A stretch of DNA of 64,000 nt from Sedimentitalea todarodis (lineage in GTDB: Bacteria > Pseudomonadota > Alphaproteobacteria > Rhodobacterales > Rhodobacteraceae). The position numbers and the translations under genes are program-made. Location: assembly GCF_032595355.1 (NCBI RefSeq), contig NZ_JASMWN010000007.1:1-64000 (forward strand), in the 5' to 3' direction. Position 1 is the stretch's first letter, and each line of letters starts with the position of its first letter. This document shows, piece by piece, positions 28,187 to 38,291 of this stretch. The notes under the pieces were generated by a model. That model made no database searches. It saw nothing but the letters and a program-made list of their open reading frames with translations, and was not told the DNA's origin.

Positions 28187-29965
28187 ATGAAAATGACAAC
28201 CGAAGAGGCCTTTATCAAGGTACTGCAGATGCATGGTATCGAACATGCCTTTGGCATCATCGGGTCTGCAATGATGCCGATTTCCGACCTGTTTCCGGCT
28301 GCGGGTATCAAATTCTGGGATTGTGCGCATGAAACCTCGGGCGGCATGATTGCCGATGGCTACACCCGTGCAACGGGCAAGATGAGCATGGCGATTGCGC
28401 AAAACGGCCCCGGCATCACCAACTTCGTCACTCCGATCAAGACCGCCTACTGGAACCATACGCCGCTGCTGCTGGTCACGCCGCAGGCGGCCAACAAGAC
28501 AATCGGACAGGGCGGGTTTCAGGAAATCGAACAGATGAAACTGTTCGAGGATATGGTCTGTTATCAGGAAGAGGTCCGCGATCCGTCACGCATGGCCGAA
28601 GTCCTGAACCGGGTGATCGAAAAGGCATGGCGCGGATCTGCGCCGGCGCAGATGAACATCCCGCGCGACTACTGGACCCAGATCATTGATATCGAACTGC
28701 CGCAGATTATCCGCCTGGAGCGTCCTGCGGGGGGTGAAGAGGCGATTGCCGCTGCGGCAAAGCTGCTGTCGGATGCCGAATTCCCTGTGATTCTCAACGG
28801 GGCCGGCGTGATCCTGGCCGGCGGCATCGATGCCAGCCGGCACCTGGCAGAGGCGCTGGACGCCCCGGTCGCCTGTGGCTACCAGCACAATGACGCGTTC
28901 CCGGGCAATCATCCGCTGGGTGTCGGACCTCTGGGCTACAACGGCAGCAAGGCGGCGATGGAACTGATCCAGAAGGCCGATGTCGTGCTGGCCCTGGGCA
29001 ACCGCCTGAACCCGTTTTCGACGTTGCCGGGCTATGGCATGGATTATTGGCCGAAGGATGCCAAGGTCATCCAGGTCGACATCAATTCGGACCGGATCGG
29101 CCTGACCAAGAAGGTAGATGTGGCGATCCAAGGCGATGCAAGGAAGGTCGCCGAGCAGTTGCTCGCAAACCTGTCGGATGAGGCCGGTGACAAGGGCCGC
29201 AAGGAGCGCAAGGAAGAGATCGCCTCGCGCAAGTCCCGGTGGGCGCAGGAACTCAGCTCGATTGACCATGAGGACGACAACGACGAAGGCATCACCTGGA
29301 ATGAACGTGCCCGCAACCGCCAGCCCGATCGCATGAGCCCACGTCAGGCATGGCGCGCGATCATGTCGGCCCTGCCCAACGATGCGATCATCAGCAGCGA
29401 CATCGGCAACAACTGCGCGATCGGCAACGCGTATCCGTCATTTGAAAAGGGCCGCAAATACCTGGCACCGGGTCTCTTTGGTCCCTGCGGCTATGGCCTT
29501 CCAGCCATCCTTGGCGCCAAGATTGGCTGCCCGGATGTTCCCGTTGTCGGCTTTGCTGGGGATGGAGCCTTCGGTATCTCGATGAACGAGATGACGGCTT
29601 GTGGCCGCAATGACTGGCCACCGATCACGATGATCATCTTCCGTAACTACCAGTGGGGCGCTGAAAAGCGTAACACGACACTCTGGTACGATGACAACTT
29701 CGTCGGAACGGAACTGAACCTTGGTGTCAACTATGCCAAGATCGCGGAAGGCTGTGGCGTCAAGGGTGTGCAGGCGACGTCGATGGAGCAGTTGACCGAT
29801 GTGCTGAACACCGCCGTGAAAGAGCAGATGAAGGATGGTGTGACCACCTTTATCGAAGTCATCCTGAACCAGGAGTTGGGCGAACCCTTCCGCCGCGACG
29901 CTATGAAAAAGCCGGTAAAGGTCGCCGGCATCGATATAGCTGACATGTGTCCGCAGCGGGTCTGA
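28187..29965 (+). CDS. xsc: Sulfoacetaldehyde acetyltransferase
   Basis: 592 residues from the ATG at 28187, with GAAGGATCA about 8 bases upstream; an earlier in-frame start lies inside the dehydrogenase gene. Xsc is a thiamine-diphosphate enzyme that converts sulfoacetaldehyde plus phosphate to acetyl phosphate and sulfite. The N-terminal TPP half (HGIEHAFGIIGSAMMPISDL, then WDCAHETSGGMIADGYTRAT with the cofactor Glu) and the C-terminal ThDP/Mg motif GDGAFGISMNEMTACGRNDW (starting near residue 460) are intact. Length equals typical Xsc (about 590). The following pta completes carbon recovery. No lesion is seen in this gene. Confidence 0.95.
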   Translation: MKMTTEEAFIKVLQMHGIEHAFGIIGSAMMPISDLFPAAGIKFWDCAHETSGGMIADGYTRATGKMSMAIAQNGPGITNFVTPIKTAYWNHTPLLLVTPQAANKTIGQGGFQEIEQMKLFEDMVCYQEEVRDPSRMAEVLNRVIEKAWRGSAPAQMNIPRDYWTQIIDIELPQIIRLERPAGGEEAIAAAAKLLSDAEFPVILNGAGVILAGGIDASRHLAEALDAPVACGYQHNDAFPGNHPLGVGPLGYNGSKAAMELIQKADVVLALGNRLNPFSTLPGYGMDYWPKDAKVIQVDINSDRIGLTKKVDVAIQGDARKVAEQLLANLSDEAGDKGRKERKEEIASRKSRWAQELSSIDHEDDNDEGITWNERARNRQPDRMSPRQAWRAIMSALPNDAIISSDIGNNCAIGNAYPSFEKGRKYLAPGLFGPCGYGLPAILGAKIGCPDVPVVGFAGDGAFGISMNEMTACGRNDWPPITMIIFRNYQWGAEKRNTTLWYDDNFVGTELNLGVNYAKIAEGCGVKGVQATSMEQLTDVLNTAVKEQMKDGVTTFIEVILNQELGEPFRRDAMKKPVKVAGIDIADMCPQRV

Positions 29966-29978
29966 GAGGCCCGGTCGC

Positions 29979-30992
29979 ATGAGCATTCTCGATGAGATTT
30001 GCGCCGCAGCCAGACGCCATCGGACACGGATTGTCCTGTCCGAGGGCGACGATTCGCGCGTGGCCGAGGCAGCGTTAAAGGCGGCCCGCGACGGGATCGC
30101 CGACATGCAGTTGATAGGCCCTCGTGCCTCTATCCACGCATTGCTTGCTGACAATGACGGTGCAGACAGGATCGACATCCTTGATCCTGCAGAGTCACCC
30201 AAGTTGGATCGCTACACGCATGAGTTCTTTGAGCTTCGCAAACACAAGGGGATGACTCGGGAAGAGGCCCGCACAACGATGAGCGGCCAGTTGGGCTTTG
30301 CCGCGATGATGGTGCGGCTGGGCGACAGTGACGGAACGATCGGTGGCGCGGTGGCGACGACCACCGACACCGTACGAATTGCTTTGCAGGTGATTGGCAA
30401 GTCACCCGAGGCGAGTGTCGTTTCCAGCTGTTTCCTGATGTCACTGCGCGCGCCGTTCAATCAATCTGTCATTTTCGCGGATTGCGGCCTGATTTTGCAG
30501 CCAACCGCGGTCGAGTTGGCCAGCATTGCCATTGCCTCGGCTCAATCGCTGTCGGCCTTTACCGGGCAAACGCCACGCGTCGCGATGCTCTCCTTCTCGA
30601 CCATGGGCAGCGTCAGGGCAGATGCGCATGAATCGATTGATCGGATTCGCACGGCCATATTGATGATCCGGGAGCAGGCGCCTGACCTGAATGTCGACGG
30701 GGAAATGCAGTTCGATGCAGCCCTGATGCCGGATGTGGGAGACCAGAAGGCGCCGAATTCCCAGGTCGCCGGGCAAGCAAATGTCTTTGTCTTTCCAAGC
30801 CTGAGCGCAGGTAACATCGCCTACAAGATCGCGCATCGTCTGGGCGGCGCTTCGGCACTTGGTCCAATCCTGCAGGGGCTCGCGAAGCCAGCAAACGACC
30901 TGTCGCGCGGGTGCAGCGTCGAAGACATCTATCGTTCGATTGCAATCACGGCGTGTCAGGCGATTGCACAAAGGGAGGCCAAGCATGTCTGA
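29979..30992 (+). CDS. pta: Phosphate acetyltransferase
   Basis: 337 residues, the short single-domain form. The PTA_PTB fold begins with TRIVLSEGDDSRVAEAALKA. DSDGTIGGAVATTTDTVRIA (about 107-126) and PRVAMLSFSTMGSV (about 201-214) are family blocks, and the DGEMQFDAAL and PNSQVAGQANVFVFPSL segments form the active site. It converts Xsc-derived acetyl phosphate to acetyl-CoA for the TCA/glyoxylate routes. It starts 13 bases after xsc, and soeA begins inside its last codons (8-base overlap). Intact. Confidence 0.94.
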   Translation: MSILDEICAAARRHRTRIVLSEGDDSRVAEAALKAARDGIADMQLIGPRASIHALLADNDGADRIDILDPAESPKLDRYTHEFFELRKHKGMTREEARTTMSGQLGFAAMMVRLGDSDGTIGGAVATTTDTVRIALQVIGKSPEASVVSSCFLMSLRAPFNQSVIFADCGLILQPTAVELASIAIASAQSLSAFTGQTPRVAMLSFSTMGSVRADAHESIDRIRTAILMIREQAPDLNVDGEMQFDAALMPDVGDQKAPNSQVAGQANVFVFPSLSAGNIAYKIAHRLGGASALGPILQGLAKPANDLSRGCSVEDIYRSIAITACQAIAQREAKHV

Positions 30993-33833
30993 GTCAAAGC
31001 AGCCAGTTCTCGACACCAGTCCACATGTGTCTGACGAGGTGCGGTGCACCACTTGCTATATGTGCGCATGCCGCGGCGGCATTCAGGTTCATCTGCGCGA
31101 CGACAAGGCCGGCGTACCTAGAATTCGATACATCGACGGCAACCGCCGGCATCCAATCAACAAGGGCGTGATTTGCGCCAAGGGAAGTGCCGGCATCATG
31201 CAGCACTACTCTCCGGCCCGGCTGAAAAAGCCGCTCAAACGAGTGGGCGAGCGGGGATCGGGTGAATTTCAGGAAATCGAATGGGAAGACGCGCTGAGCC
31301 TTGCAAGCGACTGGCTCGGCGCGGTTCGCGACGACGACCCCAAGAAACTGGCCTTCTTCACAGGCCGCGACCAGTCGCAATCCTTCACCTCATATTGGGC
31401 ACAGCAGTTTAGCACACCGAATTATGCGGCCCATGGCGGCTTCTGTTCTGTGAACATGGCCGCTGGCGGGATCTATACGTTGGGCGGTGCCTTCTAGGAG
31501 TTCGGCTCGCCCGATTGGGATTGGACAAAACTCTTCATGGTTTTCGGTCTTGCCGAAGATCACGATAGCAACCCCATCAAGATCGGCATTGGCAAGCTGA
31601 AGTCGGCAGGCGGGCGCGTGATCGGGGTCAACCCCGTGCGCACCGGCTATAACGCGGTGGCCGATGAGTGGGTCGGCATCACACCCGGAACAGATGGCCT
31701 GTTCATTCTTGCCTTGGTCCATGAACTGCTGCGCACCGGTCACGTCGACGTCGATTACCTAAGCCGCTGGACCAATGCCGGGCATCTTATGGACCAGAAC
31801 GAAGGTGAGACCTCCGGCCTGTTCGTGCGTGACGACGACGATAATCCGCTGGTCTGGAACACGGTTACAAACGCCATGCAACCTTTTGATAATAAAGGTT
31901 TTCTACCAACTCTGAAAGGGGCGGTTCCGCTGCCGGGCGGTGGCACTGGATTGCCTGTATTTTGAGGTGATGGCAAAAAAGTACCTCGATCCGCAATACG
32001 CTCCTGAAACGGTGGCCGAGCGGTGTGGTCTGGCTGTTCCGCCCATAAAACGACTGGCGGCGGAACTGGCGGATGTCGCCTTCAATCAGGCCATCGAGGT
32101 CAAGGCCGACTGGACGGACTTTCGTGGCGAAACGCACACCGGCTTTAAGGGCCGCCCGGTCAGCTTTCACGCCATGCGGGGAATCTCGGCGCATTCCAAC
32201 GGGTTTCAGACCTGTCGCGCCCTGCATGTATTGCAACTGATGCTGGGTGCGGTCGAAAATCCGGGCTCATTCCGGTTCAAACCACCCTATCCCAAGCCGG
32301 TCGAAGCGCACCCCGCTCCGCATTCCGAGGTCACGCCGCATAAGCCGCTGAACGGGCCGCACCTGGGCTTCCCCCGGTCCCCCGCTGATCTGGCATTGGA
32401 AGCGGACGGTACGGCCAAGCGTATCGACAAGGCGTTCACCTGGGAAAATCCGCTTTCAACGCATGGCATGATGCATATGGTGATTTCGAACGCGCACGCG
32501 GGCGATCCCTATCCGATCGACGTGCTGTTTAGGTATATGGCGAACATGTCGTGGAACTCATCCATGAACACCAAAGGTGTGATGGAGATGCTGACCGACA
32601 AGGACGAAAAAGGCGCATACAAGATCCCCAGGATGATCTATTCTGACGCCTATTCGTCGGAAATGGTGGCGTTCGCTGACCTGATCCTGCCGGACACCAC
32701 CTATCTGGAACGGCACGATTGCATCTCGCTGCTGGATCGTCCGATTGGCGAGGTCGACGCGGCCTGCGATGCCATTCGCTGGCCGGTTCTGGAGCCCGAC
32801 CGAGATGTTCGCGGCTTCCAGTCCGCACTGCTGGATTTGGGCGCACGCCGTGGCCTGCCGGGTTTTGTTAACGATGCCGGTGACGCTCTTTACAGAGACT
32901 ACGCCGACTACATGATCAACCACCAGCATCGACCCGGTGTCGGGCCGCTTGCCGGTTGGCGTGGCGAGGATGGCAAGGGCGAAGGGCGTGGCGCACCCAA
33001 CCCGGACCAGCTTCAGAAGTACATTGACAATGGCGGGTTCTTGGAGTGCCATATCCCCGACAATGCCCGGTTCATGAAGCCATTCAACATGGACTACGAG
33101 AACTGGGCCGTGGAACGGGGTTTCTACGACAAACCCGCGCCTTATGTCTTTCAAATCTACTCGGAACCGATGCGCACCTTCCAGCTTGCCGCCGAAGGTC
33201 ATGGTGACATCCAACCAACCGGTCATTTGCGGGAACAGGTCAAATCAGCGCTCGACCCCTTCCCCATCTGGTGGGAACCATTTGAGCAGACGGCGGTGGA
33301 CAATGCCGAGTACCCGCTACATGCGATCACTCAGCGCCCGGCCGCCATGTACCATTCCTTGGGGGTCGCAAAACGCATGATTGCGGCAGATTCACGGTGA
33401 AAACCCGATGTTTGTACCGGGCCCAGTTATGGATGAGCACGGACTTGAAGACGGCGACTGGGCCTGGATCAGTTCGCATCACGGCAAGATCAAAGTCCCG
33501 GTATGACGCATGGATGCCGTCAACTCCAAGACATTGTGGTGCTGGAATGCGATCGGCAAACGCAAAGGCGCAAGGGCGTTGGGTGACGGTGCCCCGGAGA
33601 CCACGCGCGGTTTCCTGCTGAACCACCTGATGAACGAACTGTTGCCACCCAACGGCGATGGCCTGCTCTGGTCAAATTCTGATCCCGTGACGGGCCAGGC
33701 TGCCTGGTTTGACCTGAGGGTCAAAATCGAAAGGGCCGCGCCAAGCGATCACTCCGAACCCGATGCCGGGGCGCAGGACTCTCCGGTCGGAACCGGTCCC
33801 ACAGAGCTGACATATGGGAAGGATTGGACATGA
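30985..33833 (+). pseudogene. soeA: Broken sulfite dehydrogenase molybdopterin subunit
   Basis: The ATG at 30985 (AAGGGAGG upstream) opens a molybdopterin oxidoreductase with the N-terminal Fe-S block CTTCYMCACRGGIQVH. The product fits SoeA, the large subunit of the cytoplasmic membrane-anchored sulfite dehydrogenase SoeABC (sulfite to sulfate). Four lesions are visible. TAG at 31495-31497 replaces the expected Trp codon in GGAFWEFGSPDWDW. An extra T in the TTTT run near 31959-31962 shifts the frame (GLPVF then EVMAKKYLDPQ). An extra T at 33398 shifts it again (AADSR then ENPMFVPGPVMDE). TGA at 33504-33506 replaces a likely Arg codon before MDAVNSKTLWCWNAIGK. Between lesions the sequence is well conserved, so decay looks recent. 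No full-length product can be made. Confidence 0.9.
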
Positions 33834-34573
33834 CCACTCTGCCGGAAAGCACCCAGGTCAAGCTGGGTCTCGTGATCGATCTCGACATTTGTGTCGGGTG
33901 TCAGGCTTGTGCCGTGAACTGCAAGGAGTGGAACACCGGTGGTTATGGTGCTCCGCTCAGCGATCAGGACGCCTATGGAGCCAACCCGACCGGCAGCTGG
34001 TTGAACCGCATTCACAGCTTTGAAGTGCAGCCCGAAACCGGGCCGGCACAACTGGTGCATTTCCCAAAGTCGTGCCTGCATTGCGACGATGCGCCCTGTG
34101 TTACCGTCTGCCCGACGGGGGCCAGCTACAAGCGCACCGAAGACGGTATCGTACTGGTCAACGAGGACGCCTGCATGGGATGTGGCCTGTGCGCCTGGGC
34201 CTGCCCTTACGGCGCACGGGAGTTGGACAAGGCGGAAAGTGTCATGAAGAAATGCACCCTCTGCGTCGATCGTGTCTATAACGAGAACCTGCCCTAGGAA
34301 GACCGCGAACCTGCTTGTGTCCGGGCCTGTCCTACGGGAGCACGCCATTTTGGGGATCTCGCCGATCCGACCAGCGATGTCAGCCAGCTGGTGCAGGATC
34401 GCGGCGGTTACGACCTGATGCCGGAACTGGGGACCAAGCCGGTCAATCAATACCTGCCACCGCGGCCTAAGGACGTGCATGAAACAGCACCCGCGCAATT
34501 GGCCGAACTGGCCAAACCCGAGGCGACCGGATTTCTCGGCTGGCTCGACAAAGCACTGGAAAGGGTAGGCTGA
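33830..34573 (+). pseudogene. soeB: Sulfite dehydrogenase iron-sulfur subunit with internal stop
   Basis: The ATG at 33830 overlaps the soeA end (ATGA) and has GGGAAGGAT upstream. The frame encodes a DmsB/NrfC-type four-cluster ferredoxin: CVGCQACAVNCKEWN, CLHCDDAPCVTVCPTGA, CMGCGLCAWACPYGA and KKCTLCVDRV. An in-frame TAG at 34295-34297 then interrupts it, where Glu or Gln is expected in ENLP-E-EDREPACVRACPTGA. The frame continues after the stop with the last Cys cluster and the C-terminal tail to TGA at 34571-34573. A truncated protein of about 155 residues would lack the fourth cluster. The only lesion is this one base change. Confidence 0.88.
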
Positions 34574-35469
34574 TGCATCCGGCACCGTCCATCATATTGT
34601 TCACGGTCCTGAGCGGACTGGGGCTCGGCCTGATCATCTGGATGGGTCTGGGTCTCGGACCGGATAGCGCGACCTTTGCCTGGGTCAGTTCGATAGCGGC
34701 ACTTGGAATTTCGGGCATTGGCGGGATGTTGTCTGCGCTGCATCTGGGCAAACCGTCCAACGCCTCGCGTTCGTTCAGTCAATGGCGCTCGTCCTGGCTC
34801 AGCCGCGAAGCCTGCCTTCTGGTTACGACTCTTGCGGTCTTTGACCTCTATGCGGCGATCTGGTGTCTCGCTGGAACGCGACTCTTTCCGCTGGGGTTGA
34901 TCGCAGCAGCTCTTGCAGGGGCTACAATCTACTCAACCGCGATGATTTATGCCCAGATCCGCGCGGTGCCCCGTTGGAGTCTGACGCCAACACCGTACCT
35001 CTTGACCAATCAGAGCCTGATCGCCGTGACCGGAGGAACCGCCCAGGTGTGGTTGGCGCTTCTCGCACTTGTCTGTGCCGCTGGCTGCGCGGTCTGGTGG
35101 CAGAGCAAGGCGTCCCACGTGCGGCGCAGTTCGACCGGTGCCTCGATCGGTTCTGCCACAGGTCTCGGCAAGATCGGAAAGGTGAGGCTGTTTGAATCGC
35201 CGCACACCGGATCGAATTACCTGCTGGATGAAATGGCCTACCAGATCGCACGCCACCGCGCAGACCAACTGCGCAAAATCGGATTTGGCGCGGGATTTGC
35301 CATGCCCATCCTGCTCGCCTGTCTCGCCATGTCAGCAGGAGCCAGCTGGCTCCTTCTGGCGCTGGTATCGCATGTGATCGGCATGATCGCCCTGCGCTGG
35401 CTGTTCTTTGCCGAAGCTCAGCACGTTCAAGCCATGTTCTACGGTCAAGATCGAGTGCTGCACCTATGA
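34573..35469 (+). CDS. soeC: Sulfite dehydrogenase membrane anchor
   Basis: 298 residues of DmsC/NrfD-like anchor type with eight membrane helices. It begins MHPAPSIILFTVLSGLGLG and includes SALHLGKPSNASRSFSQWRSSWLSREA, the conserved first-loop block of DmsC family proteins (His and Arg residues near the quinone site). In SoeABC it passes electrons from sulfite oxidation to the quinone pool. The ATG overlaps the soeB stop by one base (TGATG). The frame is intact, but without functional SoeA and SoeB the protein has no partner. Confidence 0.85.
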   Translation: MHPAPSIILFTVLSGLGLGLIIWMGLGLGPDSATFAWVSSIAALGISGIGGMLSALHLGKPSNASRSFSQWRSSWLSREACLLVTTLAVFDLYAAIWCLAGTRLFPLGLIAAALAGATIYSTAMIYAQIRAVPRWSLTPTPYLLTNQSLIAVTGGTAQVWLALLALVCAAGCAVWWQSKASHVRRSSTGASIGSATGLGKIGKVRLFESPHTGSNYLLDEMAYQIARHRADQLRKIGFGAGFAMPILLACLAMSAGASWLLLALVSHVIGMIALRWLFFAEAQHVQAMFYGQDRVLHL

Positions 35470-35497
35470 CTGTCATCCAAACGACCGGCCACCGCCC

Positions 35498-37332
35498 ATG
35501 ACATGGCGATTTGGACGGCCTTCTGACGAAGCCCCGCACATTGCACCATCCGCCACCGCGGAACGGCTTGGCGCGCGTGATCGTTTGCGCCGCATGATGC
35601 CGTTCCTGGGTTGGATGCCGAAGGTGACGCGAGACACCGTTCGCGCCGACATTTTTGCGGGTCTGACCAATGCTGCGATCGTGCTGCCGCAGGGCATTGC
35701 ATTCGCCGCCATCGCCGGGCTGCCGCCACAGTATGGTCTGTACACGGCGATGGTGACGCCGGTGATCGCCGCATTCTTTGGCAATTCATGGCATTTGGTC
35801 TCTGGTCCAACCACCGCTATTTCAGTTGTGATCTTCGCAACTTTGGCCGAGCACTTCGTGCCGGGATCGCCTGAATTCATCAGCGCGGTGTTCAGCATCA
35901 CGTTGCTGGCTGGGCTTTTCCAGCTTTGCCTCGGTCTCGTCAGTTTGGGGCAACTTGTCAGCTTGGTATCTCACTCCGTCATGGTGGGCTTTACTGCAGG
36001 CGCGGCAATACTGATTTTTCTCAGCCAGCTTCCGGGGTTCATCGGAAAATCGCTGCCAAGACCAGACGAGTTGTTCGCATTTGCCAAGGAACTCTGGCTT
36101 GTTTTGCCAGAACTCAACCCCAATGTCCTCGCAGTGTCATTGACCACGCTTGTCGTGGCGGTCCTGATCAAGAAATTCAAACCCGGATGGCCGAACTACC
36201 TGATCGCGTTGATCACTGGCCGCGGGTTGGCCTATGTGCTGGGCGCGCAAAGCCATGGTGTCGCGTTTGTGCAAGCCATCGATTCCGGAATTCCGCCTTT
36301 TGCGGTTCCGGAAATGTCCTTTGACATCGTCCGCGATTTGTCTCAGGGGCATTCACCCTGGCGCTCATCGGATTGCTGGAAGCCGTGTCGATTGCACGCG
36401 CGATGTCGCTACAGTCGCATCAATCTCTTAATAGCAATCAGGAGATCATCGGCCAGGGGCTGTCAAACATCGGTGGCTCGTTCTTTTCGGCCTATATGGG
36501 ATCAGGGTCGTTCACACGCAGCTCACTCAACCTGGAGGCCGGTGCCAAAACACCATTGGCCGCAATTCTGGCGGCCGTATTTCTCCTTTTCATTCTGCTG
36601 TTGGTGAGCCCGTTGATAGCCCATATTCCGATCCCTGCAATGTCGGGCCTGATCATGCTGGTGGCCTGGAAACTGATCGACGTCAGGGAAATTCGACACA
36701 TTCTGACGACAAGCGCTTCGGAAACGGCGATCTTTCTGATTACGTTCATGGTCGTTTTGCTGGTCGATCTGGAATTTGCAAACTATGCAGGAGTCATCGT
36801 ATCGCTGTCGCTGTTTCTGCGGAAAACGATGCGCCCGGGGCTGCCGGTGAATGTCCCCAATGCAGGCGTAGTCGGACGACCGTTCATGAGCCCGATCCAC
36901 TGGCGCTTGCCGGAATGCTCACAAGCCATGTTCATTCGGGTACAGGGACCGATGTACTTCGGAGCGGTCGAGTATCTGGAAAAAGAATTTCGCCGCTTGG
37001 AAAAGCAACGGCCGGACCAGCTACATCTCGCATTGCTGATTGATGGATCGGTTGGAATTGATCTTGCAGGGGCAGAATGGCTGGTCGAAGAAGCCCGGAC
37101 GCGCAAAGAACAGGGGGGGAGCCTCTATCTTGTCGGGCGATACCCTCCTCTTCGCCGTCAGTTGGATCAGTATCATGTGACCAAATTGGTTGGTCGGGAG
37201 AACATCTTTCGACGAAAGCGCGAAATGCTGGAGAATATGGTTCCAAAGCTCGACCCGACCGTTTGCGCCAAATGCGAACTGCGCGTCTTTCTCGAATGCA
37301 AGAATATGCCAAGCCCTGACGCTGGTTCATAG
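35498..37332 (+). pseudogene. SulP-family anion permease, frameshifted
   Basis: From the ATG at 35498 the product is a SulP/SLC26-type permease: RADIFAGLTNAAIVLPQGIA, then GLPPQYGLYTAMVTPVIAAFFG, and about seven helices. After VPEMSFDIVRDLS (about 36343) the correct frame moves by one base, from SGAFTLALIGLLEAVSIARA to the TAG at 37330-37332. The change fits loss of a single base near 36343-36346. The second part carries the remaining helices and a STAS domain (LHLALLIDGSVGIDLAGAEW). In sulfonate clusters a SulP-type protein is thought to export sulfate or sulfite. The product as written would be a truncated permease with a foreign tail of about 80 residues. Confidence 0.85.
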
Positions 37333-37555
37333 ATCACGTTTGGATCGAAATTGGCACTGTTGTCACCGGTCCGAACAGTTTTGATGCCGTCTCGGCCATC
37401 TCCGAATTGACCTCGGCGCTGCAGACGTTGAAAACCTGATTGCAGAGCGGAGCATTGTTGCCGATCATGTGCCGTTTCGTGCGGACTTCTATCGCCGGCT
37501 GTCCGACACCCAAGTTCAGGGTCCGAAGATCAGAGCCTGCAACAGTACGGTTTGA
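37323..37555 (+). pseudogene. Unidentified coding remnant
   Basis: Two adjacent frames read like protein. WFIDHVWIEIGTVVTGPNSF and onward runs in one frame from 37323. From 37412 a second frame gives LGAADVENLIAERSIVADHV and continues to a TGA at 37553-37555. Together they look like the C-terminal 75 residues of a gene broken by a frameshift near 37410. I do not recognise the family. It lies between the broken sulP and the HutD-like gene and shares the direction of the decayed sulfite module. Confidence 0.35.
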
Positions 37556-37568
37556 AGGAAATCAGCCT

Positions 37569-38165
37569 ATGGATATTTTGCGCTGCGACGCGTTGGTTGA
37601 CATTCCCTGGAAAAACGGCGGCGGGATCACACGGAACATTGCCATGGCGACCTGCGGCGCACACACGGCGTGGCGACTCAGCCGTGCCGATGTCGCCCGC
37701 GACGGTGCATTCTCATGCTTTGCAGGGCTCGAACGGATTTTGACCGTGGTTTCCGATACCGGCATGGTGTTGGACCATCCGGATGGTGAATTCGATGCCG
37801 ACCCGTGGCAGCCCGTCCGCTTTGCTGGAGAAATGGAGGTGTTTGCGCGCCTCAAAGGTGGTCCCCTGACGGATCTCAACCTGATGTTTGATCCGTCCGT
37901 GTGCGACGGGTCGGTCACCACCCTATACGGGCCTCTTGATCACACGATGATCCGGCCTGAGGCTGGGGCGACCGCCCTGCATGTGTTGGCAGGACGGCCA
38001 AAGCTTGGCACCCAATCTCTTTATTCCGGGGACACTGCCTTTGTGGATACAAGCGTGCCCTTGAGCCTTGGCAAAGGCGACGCGGCGCTGGAGATCACGA
38101 TATGCTATCTGGATCGAGGCAAGACCGTCGAATTTTCCATTGCTGGTGGTAGCGACCCTTTCTGA
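37569..38165 (+). CDS. HutD/Ves-family protein
   Basis: 198 residues from the ATG at 37569 (GAAGGAAATC upstream). The N terminus ILRCDALVDIPWKNGGGITR is the HutD signature: Trp-Lys-Asn-Gly-Gly-Gly-x-Thr-Arg. It is followed by a double-cupin fold (WRLSRADVARDGAFSCFAGLERIL). HutD/Ves proteins accompany histidine-use genes in many bacteria but their reaction is not established. No hut genes are adjacent here. It may be independent of the preceding sulfonate cluster. Confidence 0.82.
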   Translation: MDILRCDALVDIPWKNGGGITRNIAMATCGAHTAWRLSRADVARDGAFSCFAGLERILTVVSDTGMVLDHPDGEFDADPWQPVRFAGEMEVFARLKGGPLTDLNLMFDPSVCDGSVTTLYGPLDHTMIRPEAGATALHVLAGRPKLGTQSLYSGDTAFVDTSVPLSLGKGDAALEITICYLDRGKTVEFSIAGGSDPF

Positions 38166-38291
38166 CTGAGTGCCGCGCGGCGTACTTTCTGGCAAATGGC
38201 AAGTCGACACGCGGGTCGACTATCGAGCGTTTCGACATTCTCCTCGACGATGCGTCATCAATGGGTCAGCACATTCCTTCACGGATATCCG

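Noticed and set aside
31495..31497. TAG in soeA as pyrrolysine or stop-codon readthrough
   Set aside because: The same gene also has two frameshifts and a TGA, and soeB has another TAG; decay explains all of them.
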